A stretch of DNA of 14,958 bases from an uncultured Clostridia bacterium (GCA_934487205.1 CAKSRS010000059.1:1-14958), one strand, 5' to 3'. Positions 1-6,406 are shown, counted from the stretch's first letter. The notes: generated by a model from the letters alone, not told the origin. Numbers and translations: made by a program.

Positions 1-152
1 GATATGTTGAAGAAAAAGCAAAAATCTATGCAGTTATCCTTGTTTCCGGATGTGGGGTTTGGCTGCTGCTGAAAAAATGGGGAAACTCAAAAAATGAAGT
101 ATCCGTCGTATTCATTTATGAGAATATGGAATTTTCAGGAGGGATAACGTGT

Positions 153-761
153 ATGAAAAATATTGTTGTTTATGTTCACGGAAAGGGCGGCTCGGCAGAT
201 GAGTCCAAGCAATATAAGTCTGTTTTTCGTGACAGTGAAGTGATTGGTTTTGATTATAAATCGCAAACGCCGTGGGAGGCTAAAGAGGAATTTCCGCAAT
301 TTTTTGCTGAGCAACGAAAGCGATGCAAATCTCTTACATTAACGGCAAACAGCATAGGAGCATTCTTTTCGCTGTGTTCGCTGGATAAAACGCTTGTTGA
401 TAATGCCTTTTTTATTTCACCCGTTGCGGATATGGAGAATTTGATTTGCAGCATGATGCGGTGGGCAAATGTTACCGAGCAGGAGCTTGAGGAAAAATCG
501 GAAATAAAAACCGATTTTGGTGAAACGCTGTCGTGGAAATATCTTTGTTATGTTCGAAATCATCCGATTAAATGGAATGTGCCGACGCGGATTTTATACG
601 GCAACAGGGATAATCTGACATCAATAGATACAATTTCAGCATTTGCAAAACGGTACAATGCCGAATTGACAATAATGAAAAACGGGGAACATTGGTTCCA
701 CACAGACGAGCAAATGCGATTTCTTGATGAATGGATTTCGGAAAACCTGCCTAAGAAATAA
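153..761 (+). CDS. alpha/beta hydrolase family protein, 202 aa
   Basis: This is a small cytoplasmic alpha/beta hydrolase of unknown substrate. The N-terminal strand VVYVHGKGG carries the oxyanion-type HGKGG turn. A nucleophile elbow TANSIGA puts the candidate catalytic Ser at residue 67; the first elbow Gly of GxSxG is Ala here. Candidate acid is Asp153 in YGNRDN, and candidate base is His180 in NGEHWF, with His183 close by. There is no signal peptide or membrane segment. I chose ATG 153 because GGAGG at 138-142 sits at good distance; an in-frame ATG at 126 would place this ribosome binding site inside the gene. The frame is open to the window's left edge without a recognisable product. A strong stem-loop follows the stop. 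Family assignment is solid; substrate and pathway cannot be read from the sequence. Confidence 0.8.
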   Translation: MKNIVVYVHGKGGSADESKQYKSVFRDSEVIGFDYKSQTPWEAKEEFPQFFAEQRKRCKSLTLTANSIGAFFSLCSLDKTLVDNAFFISPVADMENLICSMMRWANVTEQELEEKSEIKTDFGETLSWKYLCYVRNHPIKWNVPTRILYGNRDNLTSIDTISAFAKRYNAELTIMKNGEHWFHTDEQMRFLDEWISENLPKK

Positions 762-770
762 ATTATGAGG

Positions 771-796
771 AGTGCAGACATAAACATGTCTGCACT
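771..796 (+). terminator. stem-loop after the hydrolase gene, lacking a T-run
   Basis: A perfect 11-bp stem (AGTGCAGACAT / ATGTCTGCACT) with a 4-nt loop AAAC lies 9 nt past the hydrolase stop. Its place suggests the hydrolase terminator, but the expected T-run is absent: the stem is followed by AAGATTACTGA, which also follows the stem-loop behind glnN. An IS end may have replaced the T-run (inference). Confidence 0.45.
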
Positions 797-800
797 AAGA

Positions 801-1749
801 TTACTGACAAACCCACCTCAAAATGGTGGGTTTGTCATGTCCGCACCCCCGCCCATCCATTGTTGATAAAAAGTGCAAATCCCTCTTCCAAAGGATATTT
901 GCAATCTTCTTCATATTCTGTACCGCTGCAGTAAGCAAGCATTGTTCGGAAACTCTTTCGTTTCCGAACATGCGACAATAGCGCAGACCATGCAGTTCTT
1001 TTGATTCTGCAAAGCTACGCTCGATTTTCTCTTTTTGTTTTGAGTATATTTTCTTACCCTCGTCAGTATGTGTGAATACATATACCTCATCCCTATAATC
1101 TTCCCACACATGACGGCGAAGGCTTTTTGTTTCTCACTTAAACATTCCTCCCGTCTCGGACAATTTGCACATCTGTCATTTTTGCATTTGTATTCCCTGT
1201 AACCGTTTCTGTCTATGGTTACATATTCAAGATAATCTCTTTCAGGACAGATATACACATCCCAATCCGGGATATATTAAAATTTGTATTTTCCGTATTT
1301 GTCTTTTTGCTGACATCCTCGTCTTTTTCTCATTCGATGAGATTGTGTGCAATGGCTTGTTTTAAGATGTTTTCAAAAATCCGCATTGGAATATCTGTGC
1401 CGTTAAATCTTCTTAACCTGTTTTGCCATATCACACTTGCATCAGGCATTTTACATTCTATACCATAGCCTAAAAACCATCTGTAGACTATGTTTACATT
1501 TACATCTTCTGCAAGTCTTGTTTCGCTTCTGATGCCAAACAAATATCCTTTGAAAAGCATTTTGAACATTATCTCGGGTTCTATTGCCGGTCTGCCGTTA
1601 TTTTCACAGTAATACGGTATGCACAAATCATTTATGAACGAAAAATCAATATGTTTATCTATTTTTCTTAATATATGATCTTTCGGTACCAAATCCTCTA
1701 TGTATACAAACTCCATTTTTCTTTGACGGTTTCTTCCATCCGGAAGCAT
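801..1749 (-). pseudogene. IS1182-family transposase, internally deleted and frameshifted
   Basis: The N-terminal part (1749 down to 1330, about 139 aa) is the DUF772-type domain typical of IS1182/IS5-like transposases, containing RPAIEPEIMFKMLF and GIRSETRLAEDV. It stops at a TGA after HNLIE. A second piece (about 1310 to 1259) reads KDKYGKYKF, an in-frame TAA, then YIPDWDVYICPERDYLEY, leading into the Cys-rich segment YKCKNDRCANCPRREECL. At about 1117-1125, in an A-run, the frame changes again to RRHVWEDYRDEV and the C-terminal IERSFAESKELHGLRY, ending in TAA at 801-803. The middle of the protein, with the first catalytic Asp residues, is missing, judging from the usual length of roughly 450-550 aa. 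So there are at least three lesions: an internal deletion, a nonsense codon and a frameshift. It cannot encode an active transposase. Confidence 0.88.
806..836. repeat. 12-bp inverted repeat at the 3' end of the IS1182 remnant
   Basis: GACAAACCCACC (806-817) and GGTGGGTTTGTC (825-836) pair perfectly around a 7-nt loop. The hairpin overlaps the last transposase codons and is probably the element's own 3' stem-loop, acting as a terminator or as protection against read-through. It lies immediately next to the shared AGATTACTGA motif at 798-807. Confidence 0.7.
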
Positions 1750-1780
1750 TTCAACGCCCCATTATTATGCTCTTTTCTAT

Positions 1781-1809
1781 ATTATACCATATTACGCATG
1801 TTTTGGAAA
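1781..1809 (-). promoter_or_regulatory. putative promoter of the transposase remnant
   Basis: On the minus strand an extended -10, TGGTATAAT (hexamer at 1786-1781), lies 17 nt from a weak -35, TTTCCA (1809-1804). It is about 32 nt upstream of the remnant start codon at 1749, which has a GGGGC-type ribosome binding site. Confidence 0.45.
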
Positions 1810-1818
1810 GTTTTTTAC

Positions 1819-1856
1819 AAAAAAAATGACCGCTGACTTTGACTTTGTCAGCGGTC
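1819..1856 (-). terminator. intrinsic terminator of the tRNA-Met gene
   Basis: Reading the minus strand, a perfect 10-bp stem (GACCGCTGAC / GTCAGCGGTC) with a 9-nt loop is followed by AT and then eight T residues (1826-1819). It lies about 31 nt beyond the CCA end of the tRNA. A smaller 6-bp hairpin (1862-1879) sits between tRNA and terminator. Confidence 0.85.
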
Positions 1857-1887
1857 TGAAACAAGCTGTATAAAGCTTGCTTTTTTG

Positions 1888-1964
1888 TGGTAGCGGTAAT
1901 AAGATTTGAACTTATGACACCACGGGTATGAACCGTGTGCTCTAGCCAACTGAGCTATACCGCC
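1888..1964 (-). tRNA. tRNA-Met (CAT anticodon), elongator type, CCA encoded
   Basis: This is a 77-nt gene including the encoded CCA (minus-strand 3' end at 1888). Acceptor arms are GGCGGTA and TACCGCT with discriminator A, so the first pair is G-U. The D arm is GCTCAGTTGGCTAGAGC. The anticodon stem CACGG/CCGTG encloses the loop TTCATAC, with anticodon CAT. The T arm carries the canonical GTTCAAATC. The body resembles the Bacillus elongator tRNA-Met (same acceptor arm and near-identical D and anticodon arms) and lacks the 1:72 mismatch of an initiator. A tRNA-Ile2 with a modified C34 also carries CAT and cannot be fully excluded without a search. The gene has its own promoter and terminator. 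Confidence 0.95.
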
Positions 1965-1982
1965 GTATTGACAACAATAGCT

Positions 1983-2011
1983 ATTATACCTCAAAATGCC
2001 TTTTTTGTCAA
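1983..2011 (-). promoter_or_regulatory. consensus sigma-A promoter of tRNA-Met
   Basis: The minus strand carries TTGACA (2011-2006), a 17-nt spacer and TATAAT (1988-1983), an exact match to the vegetative consensus. The -10 lies about 18 nt before the first tRNA base, as expected for a highly expressed tRNA gene. It points away from pdaA, which starts 78 bp beyond on the other strand. Confidence 0.93.
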
Positions 2012-2088
2012 TACTTTTTTTGAAAAAAATATTATTTTTTTATTTGTGTGCATATATATTAGTAAAAATAATAATGAGGTGAGGGTAT

Positions 2089-2922
2089 ATGCACAAAATT
2101 CTTACTGTTTTTATTGCCGCGGCGGCGCTCGCCGTAACGTGTTCGTGCGGAAACGATGCCGAAAAGGATATATCGGCAATGGAAAACGTCAGTGAAAATG
2201 CAGAAACAAAAACAGACCTTTACAGCATCAGCAATAAAGGTTCGGGGTGGGGGTTCAAAAAGAATGTCGGGGAAAAACCGGATATTCCGGACAATATAAC
2301 CGCTATGATGATACAGTATGATGCGTGTTATATGGATTTGCGGGAAAACAAAACTCTTTATCTGACATTCGATGAAGGTTATGAAAACGGCTATACGGGT
2401 CAAATCCTTGATGTTTTGAAAGAATATAATGTGCCGGCGGCATTTTTTATAACAGGCTCGTATTTTGACAGAGAACAGGATTTAATAAAGAGAATGATTA
2501 ATGAAGGGCATATTGTCGGAAATCATACCGAGCATCACCCAAATCTGCACAAGCTTGAAAATCCGGTAAAAATGCAGGAGGAATTAAAAATACTTGATGA
2601 TAAATATGAATCGGTTTTCGGTGAGCGAATGAAATATATGCGTCCGCCTGAAGGAGAATACAGCCCGCGTGTGCTTGCGGCGACACAAGCAGCCGGATAT
2701 AAGACGGTTTTTTGGAGCTTTGCGTATAAAGATTGGCAGCGCGATGTTAACAACGGCGCTAAGTATGCATTTGATTCGGTGACGCCGTATCTCCACAGTG
2801 GGGCGATAATATTGCTGCACGCGGTATCGCGGGATAATGCGGAGGCTTTGGCGGATATAATTACATATGCGCATGATCAGGGGTATGAATTCAAGAGTCT
2901 TGATGATTTGGAATGGCAATAA
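2089..2922 (+). CDS. pdaA: PdaA-type muramic acid delta-lactam de-N-acetylase, 277 aa
   Basis: This is a polysaccharide (NodB-fold) deacetylase of the PdaA subfamily. PdaA removes the acetyl group from muramic acid so that the delta-lactam of spore cortex can form, outside the membrane. An N-terminal hydrophobic segment ends in a Cys-rich TCSCG (Cys18/Cys20), so it is a signal peptide, possibly of lipoprotein type. The PdaA hallmark WGFKKN lies at 54-59, before the NodB domain. Motif 1 is TFDEG (93-97) followed by YENG, as in PdaA rather than the usual TFDDG. The metal-binding HxxxH is His146/His150 in GNHTEHH, then RPPEGEYS (185-192), WSFAYKDW and LLH (242-244). The start codon follows a GAGGTGAGG ribosome binding site. 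It is monocistronic. No clear sigma-G promoter could be assigned upstream, although sporulation control is expected from the family. Confidence 0.88.
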   Translation: MHKILTVFIAAAALAVTCSCGNDAEKDISAMENVSENAETKTDLYSISNKGSGWGFKKNVGEKPDIPDNITAMMIQYDACYMDLRENKTLYLTFDEGYENGYTGQILDVLKEYNVPAAFFITGSYFDREQDLIKRMINEGHIVGNHTEHHPNLHKLENPVKMQEELKILDDKYESVFGERMKYMRPPEGEYSPRVLAATQAAGYKTVFWSFAYKDWQRDVNNGAKYAFDSVTPYLHSGAIILLHAVSRDNAEALADIITYAHDQGYEFKSLDDLEWQ

Positions 2923-2947
2923 AAGCGGAATAATATCAAAATAATAA

Positions 2948-2976
2948 TTGACAATGTTGCGTTAAACTGGTATAAT
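2948..2976 (+). promoter_or_regulatory. consensus sigma-A promoter of glnN
   Basis: TTGACA (2948-2953), a 17-nt spacer and TATAAT (2971-2976) match the vegetative consensus exactly. The expected start of transcription is near 2983, giving a leader of about 70 nt that begins almost directly with the hairpin at 2989-3024. Confidence 0.93.
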
Positions 2977-2988
2977 TATTGTTAATGA

Positions 2989-3024
2989 CGGCAAGGAATG
3001 CCGAAAATTCGGATTGCCTTGCCG
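2989..3024 (+). promoter_or_regulatory. 5'-leader hairpin of glnN mRNA
   Basis: CGGCAAGG (2989-2996) pairs with CCTTGCCG (3017-3024), AAT with ATT and CCGA with TCGG, around the loop AAAT. This gives about 15 pairs with two single-G bulges. It sits at the 5' end of the predicted transcript and is followed by ATGC and only four T. It could stabilise the mRNA, act as a weak attenuator, or bind a regulator of nitrogen metabolism. The sequence does not decide. Confidence 0.6.
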
Positions 3025-3054
3025 ATGCTTTTGTACATACAAGGAGAGAAAAGA

Positions 3055-5148
3055 ATGGAAAACCTGACGGAAATATTCGGGAGTATGGTGTTTAATGACA
3101 GAACTATGAAGATGCGTTTGCCGAAGGAAACGTACAAAGCTCTGCAAAAAACCATAAAAGACGGCAGACATCTTGATATCAATATTGCGCATGTTGTCGC
3201 AAATTCAATGAAGGATTGGGCGATAGAAAACGGCGCGACGCACTATACTCATTGGTTCCAGCCTATGACAGGCATAACTGCGGAAAAGCATGACAGTTTT
3301 ATTTCGCCTACGAACGACGGTAATATTATAATGGAATTTTCCGGTAAAGAACTTGTACGCGGCGAACCTGACGCGTCGAGTTTTCCGTCGGGCGGATTGC
3401 GTGCAACTTTCGAAGCGCGCGGATATACTGCGTGGGACCCTACATCGTATGCATTTATAAAGAACAATACTTTATGCATACCGACGGCTTTTTGCTCGTA
3501 CGGCGGTGAGGCGCTTGATAAAAAAACGCCGCTCCTGCGCTCAATGGAAACAATAAACAAACAGGCTATGCGTGTTTTAAAACTGTTTGGGAATGAAAAT
3601 GTAACTTCGGTTAAAACCACGGTAGGACCGGAACAGGAATATTTCCTTGTGGACAGGGAAATGTATGATAAACGTCCCGACCTTCAGCTTACCGGCAGAA
3701 CTCTGTTCGGCTCGCTGCCGCCGAAAGGTCAGGAAATGGACGACCATTATTTCGGCACGATTAAATCTCGTGTTAAGCGTTTTATGGACGAGCTTGACAG
3801 CGAACTCTGGAAACTCGGTATTCTTGCCAAGACAGAACATAATGAAGTTGCGCCGGCACAGCATGAGCTTGCACCTATTTTTACAACAACCAATATTGCC
3901 GCCGACCATAATCAGCTCACCATGGAGCTTATGCAGCGAATTGCAAAAAAGCACGGTATGGTGTGTCTTTTGCACGAAAAACCGTTTGAGGGCGTAAACG
4001 GCAGCGGCAAGCATAATAACTGGTCGATTTCCACGAATACGGGTAAAAATCTCCTGGATCCTGGTGAAACACCGCATGAAAACGCACAATTTTTATTGTT
4101 TTTATGCAGCGTTATAAAAGCTGTTGACGACTGTCAGGATATGCTGCGCGTATCAGTAGCATCTGCAGGAAATGACCACAGACTCGGTGCAAACGAAGCG
4201 CCGCCGGCAATTGTGTCGATGTTTTTGGGCGAAGAACTTACGGAAATTCTTGATGCAATTGAAAACGATGAGGGATATGATGCGCGAGAAAAAACGGTAA
4301 TGCGCGTGGGTGTGCATGTTCTTCCGAAATTCCAAAAGGACGCGACGGACAGAAACAGAACAAGTCCGTTTGCATTCACGGGGAATAAATTTGAATTTAG
4401 GGCATTGGGGTCTTCCGCGTCCGTGTCGGGGCCGAATGTTGTAATTAATACGGCTGTTGCGGAAAGCTTAAAACAGTTCGCCGATGAACTCGAATCGGCG
4501 GAGGATTTTGATAACGCGCTGCATGAGCTTATCAAACGTACGATAAAAGAGCATAAGCGTATTATTTTCAGCGGAAACGGATATGATGACGATTGGGTAT
4601 GCGAGGCAGAAAAAAGAGAGCTGTTAAACCTTCGCACTACACCGGACTGTTTGCCGTGCTATATAAATGAGAAGAATATCAATTTGTTTACGTCGCATAA
4701 AGTGTTCACCGAGGCGGAAATGCATGCGCGGTATGAAATTCATCTCGAAACATATATTAAAACGCTTAATATTGAAGTACGCACAATGCTTGACATGGTA
4801 AGAAAAGATATTCTTCCGGCAGCAACGGCATTTGCAAAGACGCTGTCCGATTCGGTAATTGCAAAGAAATCGGCTGTCAGCGGGATTGAGTGTAAATATG
4901 AAGAGGAAGAAATTAAAAAGATATCTGATTTGACGGATAAACTTTACACCGCCGTAAATGAGCTCGATAAAGCGTTATCTTTGGCGGACGAACACGGCAG
5001 CGGGCAGATTCTGGCAAATTACTATCGAGATGTAATAATTCAAAAAATGAATAATGTCCGTGAATTTGCAGACCAAATAGAGACACTCACGGACAGAAAG
5101 TTCTGGCCGTACCCTTCATATGCGGACCTGCTGTTCGGCGTAAGATAA
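3055..5148 (+). CDS. glnN: glutamine synthetase type III (GSIII), 697 aa
   Basis: ATP-dependent ligation of ammonium to glutamate, forming glutamine, in the cytoplasm. GSIII is the large dodecameric form found in Bacteroidetes, Clostridia and some cyanobacteria, and its length of about 700 aa fits. Motifs in order: GPEQEYFLVD (191-200, metal-binding Glu), NEVAPAQHELAP (263-274), NGSGKHNNWS (315-324), LGANEAPPAI (377-386, nucleotide side) and DRNRTSPFAF continuing to KFEFR (432-449). The C-terminal region after about residue 500 is helical and GSIII-specific. The start at 3055 has AAGGAGAG just upstream. An earlier in-frame ATG at 2998 lies inside the leader hairpin and has no ribosome binding site, so I rejected it. 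The gene is transcribed alone from a consensus promoter. A stem-loop 10 nt past the stop carries a T-run only on the opposite strand. No key residue appears to be missing. Confidence 0.96.
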   Translation: MENLTEIFGSMVFNDRTMKMRLPKETYKALQKTIKDGRHLDINIAHVVANSMKDWAIENGATHYTHWFQPMTGITAEKHDSFISPTNDGNIIMEFSGKELVRGEPDASSFPSGGLRATFEARGYTAWDPTSYAFIKNNTLCIPTAFCSYGGEALDKKTPLLRSMETINKQAMRVLKLFGNENVTSVKTTVGPEQEYFLVDREMYDKRPDLQLTGRTLFGSLPPKGQEMDDHYFGTIKSRVKRFMDELDSELWKLGILAKTEHNEVAPAQHELAPIFTTTNIAADHNQLTMELMQRIAKKHGMVCLLHEKPFEGVNGSGKHNNWSISTNTGKNLLDPGETPHENAQFLLFLCSVIKAVDDCQDMLRVSVASAGNDHRLGANEAPPAIVSMFLGEELTEILDAIENDEGYDAREKTVMRVGVHVLPKFQKDATDRNRTSPFAFTGNKFEFRALGSSASVSGPNVVINTAVAESLKQFADELESAEDFDNALHELIKRTIKEHKRIIFSGNGYDDDWVCEAEKRELLNLRTTPDCLPCYINEKNINLFTSHKVFTEAEMHARYEIHLETYIKTLNIEVRTMLDMVRKDILPAATAFAKTLSDSVIAKKSAVSGIECKYEEEEIKKISDLTDKLYTAVNELDKALSLADEHGSGQILANYYRDVIIQKMNNVREFADQIETLTDRKFWPYPSYADLLFGVR

Positions 5149-5158
5149 AACGAAAAAA

Positions 5159-5199
5159 GATGCATAAAAGAGTCCGCATAAAACTGTGTTTTATGCATC
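5159..5199 (-). terminator. stem-loop behind glnN with T-run on the minus strand
   Basis: GATGCATAAAA (5159-5169) and TTTTATGCATC (5189-5199) form a perfect 11-bp stem. On the minus strand it is followed by six T residues (5158-5153), so it terminates leftward transcripts. On the plus strand it sits where the glnN terminator belongs but is followed by AGATTACTGA instead of T. A second, competing 9-bp stem lies inside it: GCATAAAAC (5176-5184) with GTTTTATGC (5188-5196). Confidence 0.7.
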
Positions 5200-5215
5200 A
5201 GATTACTGAAACCCA

Positions 5216-5242
5216 GGGGCAATCCCTCATTTTGTGTAAACC
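5216..5242. repeat. probable IS256-family terminal inverted repeat
   Basis: From 5216 inward the sequence has about 13 nt followed by ATTTTGTGTAAACC (5229-5242). IS256-family ends carry a similar TTGTGTAAAA block at this distance from the tip (from memory of the family). It lies at the expected 3' side of the minus-strand IS256 transposase remnant. The partner repeat was not found; that side is cut by the IS3-type fragment. Confidence 0.45.
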
Positions 5243-5327
5243 TCAAAATTGGCTCCAAAATGATCATATAATCTAAGTGTTTTTTTGTGGGCTGAGAGCC
5301 GGATTTCGGCTTTCAGTCCTTAGTTAT

Positions 5328-5356
5328 AATATAGCGTAAAATTGCCGGCATGTCAA
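5328..5356 (-). promoter_or_regulatory. sigma-A-like promoter pointing towards the glnN 3' flank
   Basis: The minus strand has TTGACA (5356-5351), a 17-nt spacer and TATATT (5333-5328). Directly upstream of the -35 lies a 7-bp palindrome with a 4-nt loop (5360-5366 / 5371-5377), which could be an operator or an IS-internal stem-loop. The promoter lies between the transposase 3' end and the presumed IS end, so it faces outwards. Confidence 0.55.
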
Positions 5357-5423
5357 GGGCGCCCTCGTATGAGGGCGTGTATTTCCCCCTTGATTTGTCG
5401 GTGATTTTGTGCTGCTGTGGTGA

Positions 5424-6036
5424 TCTGTCGGCAAAGAATATTTCAAGCTGTGAGTGGATTTGTCCAATTTGCCTGCCACGAAATAGCTATTTTAGGATAT
5501 TTGCTGCTCCATTTTTCGCCAAAGCTATCAAGCTCCGAAAGTGCCGTTTGTTCGTCAACCGCTGCATAAACCATCTTCAAATCAGCTATTAAAGCCTTAA
5601 TATCCTTGTATGATACAAACTTTGTTGTATTGCGGATTTGATGGATTATGCACTGCTGTATCTCTGTTTTAGGATATACTGCTTCTATTGCGTTTGTAAA
5701 GCCGGTCAGCCCATCGATGCAGGCAATCAGTATATCCCCGACACCGCGAGCTTTTATACTGTTTAACACCGAAAGCCAAAACTTTGCACTTTCATTTTCG
5801 CCAACCCACATTCCGAGGACTTCCTGTTGCCCTTCCATATTGATTCCGATTGCGATATATACGGCCTTTTTGATAATCTGCCCTTCACTTCTGACATGAA
5901 AGTGTATCGCATCCATAAATACAACCGCATAGATTTCTTCAAGCGGTCTTGACTGCCATTCACGCACTACCGGCAGTATTTTATCAGTTATCCGGCTTAT
6001 GGTTGTATCGGAACAGTCTAAACCGTAAATTTTCTG
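5424..6036 (-). pseudogene. IS256-family (mutator type) transposase, truncated and internally deleted
   Basis: The readable part starts at about 6033 with KIYGLDCSDTTISRITDKIL, followed by VVFMDAIHFHVRSEGQ (first catalytic Asp), GMWVGENESAKFW, CIDGLTGF (second Asp) and IQQCIIHQIRNTTKFVSYKD, a run typical of IS256 transposases. Near 5465-5485 the frame jumps: the old frame ends NWTNPLTA, while another frame continues with GQIHSQLEIFFADR, the usual C-terminal end. The stretch between these, roughly 70-80 residues with the catalytic Glu, is gone. The N-terminal third is also missing, replaced by an IS3-type fragment. The C-terminal frame remains open to a TGA at 5313-5315. It cannot be active. 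Confidence 0.87.
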
Positions 6037-6224
6037 CTATTCTTAGAATCAAAGGCTGTTTCATCGTACTGATTGTAGTTCCATATCCATTGACAAATAA
6101 TCCCTTTATCGGTAACATATTCTTTTGCAAGAGATCCTGCTGATATGTGCTCTTCGTAATATCTTTTTATTATTGCTAACTTTTGTTCTTTTGTCCAAAT
6201 TCGTTTTATTTGTCCTTTTTTCAA
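6018..6224 (-). pseudogene. IS3-type OrfA N-terminal fragment, fused to the IS256 remnant
   Basis: From a TTG at 6224, with GGAGG 8 nt upstream, the protein reads IKRIWTKEQKLAIIKRYYEE, then ISAGSLAKEYVTDKGIICQWIWNYNQY. This is the helix-turn-helix start of an IS3-family OrfA (IS150-like) transposase subunit. After FDSKN (about 6040) the similarity stops and the frame runs six codons into the IS256 sequence, ending at 6018. OrfA is normally about 90-180 aa and is followed by OrfB, of which nothing is left. Family placement is from the pattern of residues; the subgroup is a guess. Confidence 0.65.
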
Positions 6225-6261
6225 CTCAAACACCTCCACAATTATTTTATCACAAAAACAA

Positions 6262-6300
6262 AAAAGTAAATACACGGTAGTTTTCCATGTGTCTACTTTT
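6262..6300. repeat. imperfect inverted repeat upstream of the OrfA fragment
   Basis: Left arm AAAAGTAAATACACGG (6262-6277) and the reverse complement of 6285-6300 agree at 13 of 16 positions, with a 7-nt loop. It lies 5' of the OrfA start, where the end of an IS3-type element is expected, and may include its tip. Confidence 0.5.
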
Positions 6301-6326
6301 ATTTTACTACTTCAAACATAGCGGGT

Positions 6327-6352
6327 GGATATTTATTTTTATATTAATATTA
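6327..6352 (+). promoter_or_regulatory. weak sigma-F/G-like promoter candidate before spoVAD
   Basis: GGATA (6327-6331) and AATATTA (6346-6352), separated by 14 nt, loosely resemble the GnATA and CATnnTA boxes of forespore promoters. The region is very AT-rich, so chance matches are likely. It is the best candidate between the IS rubble and spoVAD. Confidence 0.22.
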
Positions 6353-6406
6353 AGTATAAAATTCATCTTCCGGCGCAAGACTAAGACAAAAGGGAGTTGA
6401 AATTAT

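Larger units (their letters stand above)
5153..5321 (-). ncRNA. candidate leftward transcript of about 170 nt
   Basis: A minus-strand promoter (5356-5328) predicts a start near 5321. The transcript would open with a 13-bp hairpin (5319-5307 with 5301-5289, two G-U pairs) and end at the U-tailed stem-loop 5199-5159. No protein was recognised in it; a 30-codon open stretch (5319 to about 5230) ends in NFEVYTK. It may be an independent small RNA, or simply read-out from an IS end stopped by a terminator. The stretch lies between glnN and IS remnants and does not overlap the glnN coding region. Confidence 0.3.

Noticed and set aside
1..72. Possible C-terminal tail of an upstream gene in frame 1 (ending ...LSLFPDVGFGCC)
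   Set aside because: Only 23 codons are visible and they are unrecognisable; another frame also stops at once, so no choice is supported.
3..152. Open frame from the left edge running into the hydrolase gene
   Set aside because: It has no stop up to the hydrolase, but the translated text is unlike a known domain and the GGAGG at 138-142 clearly marks ATG 153. It may be chance or part of an unseen upstream gene.
1117..1125. Programmed -1 frameshifting in the IS1182 remnant
   Set aside because: The A5G run permits slippage, but IS1182 transposases are normally single frames and this copy already lacks its catalytic centre; decay is the simpler reading.
1862..1886. Plus-strand terminator (CAAGCT/AGCTTG stem followed by six T)
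   Set aside because: The stem is only 6 bp and no plus-strand transcript is known to arrive there; the longer minus-strand terminator explains the region.
2998..3054. Upstream in-frame ATG that would extend GSIII by 19 residues
   Set aside because: The ATG lies inside the leader hairpin and lacks a ribosome binding site; ATG 3055 has AAGGAGAG and gives the standard GSIII start.
5040..5267. Minus-strand 75-aa frame across the glnN end
   Set aside because: It runs through a terminator stem-loop and the antisense of glnN, has no clear ribosome binding site and no family-like features.
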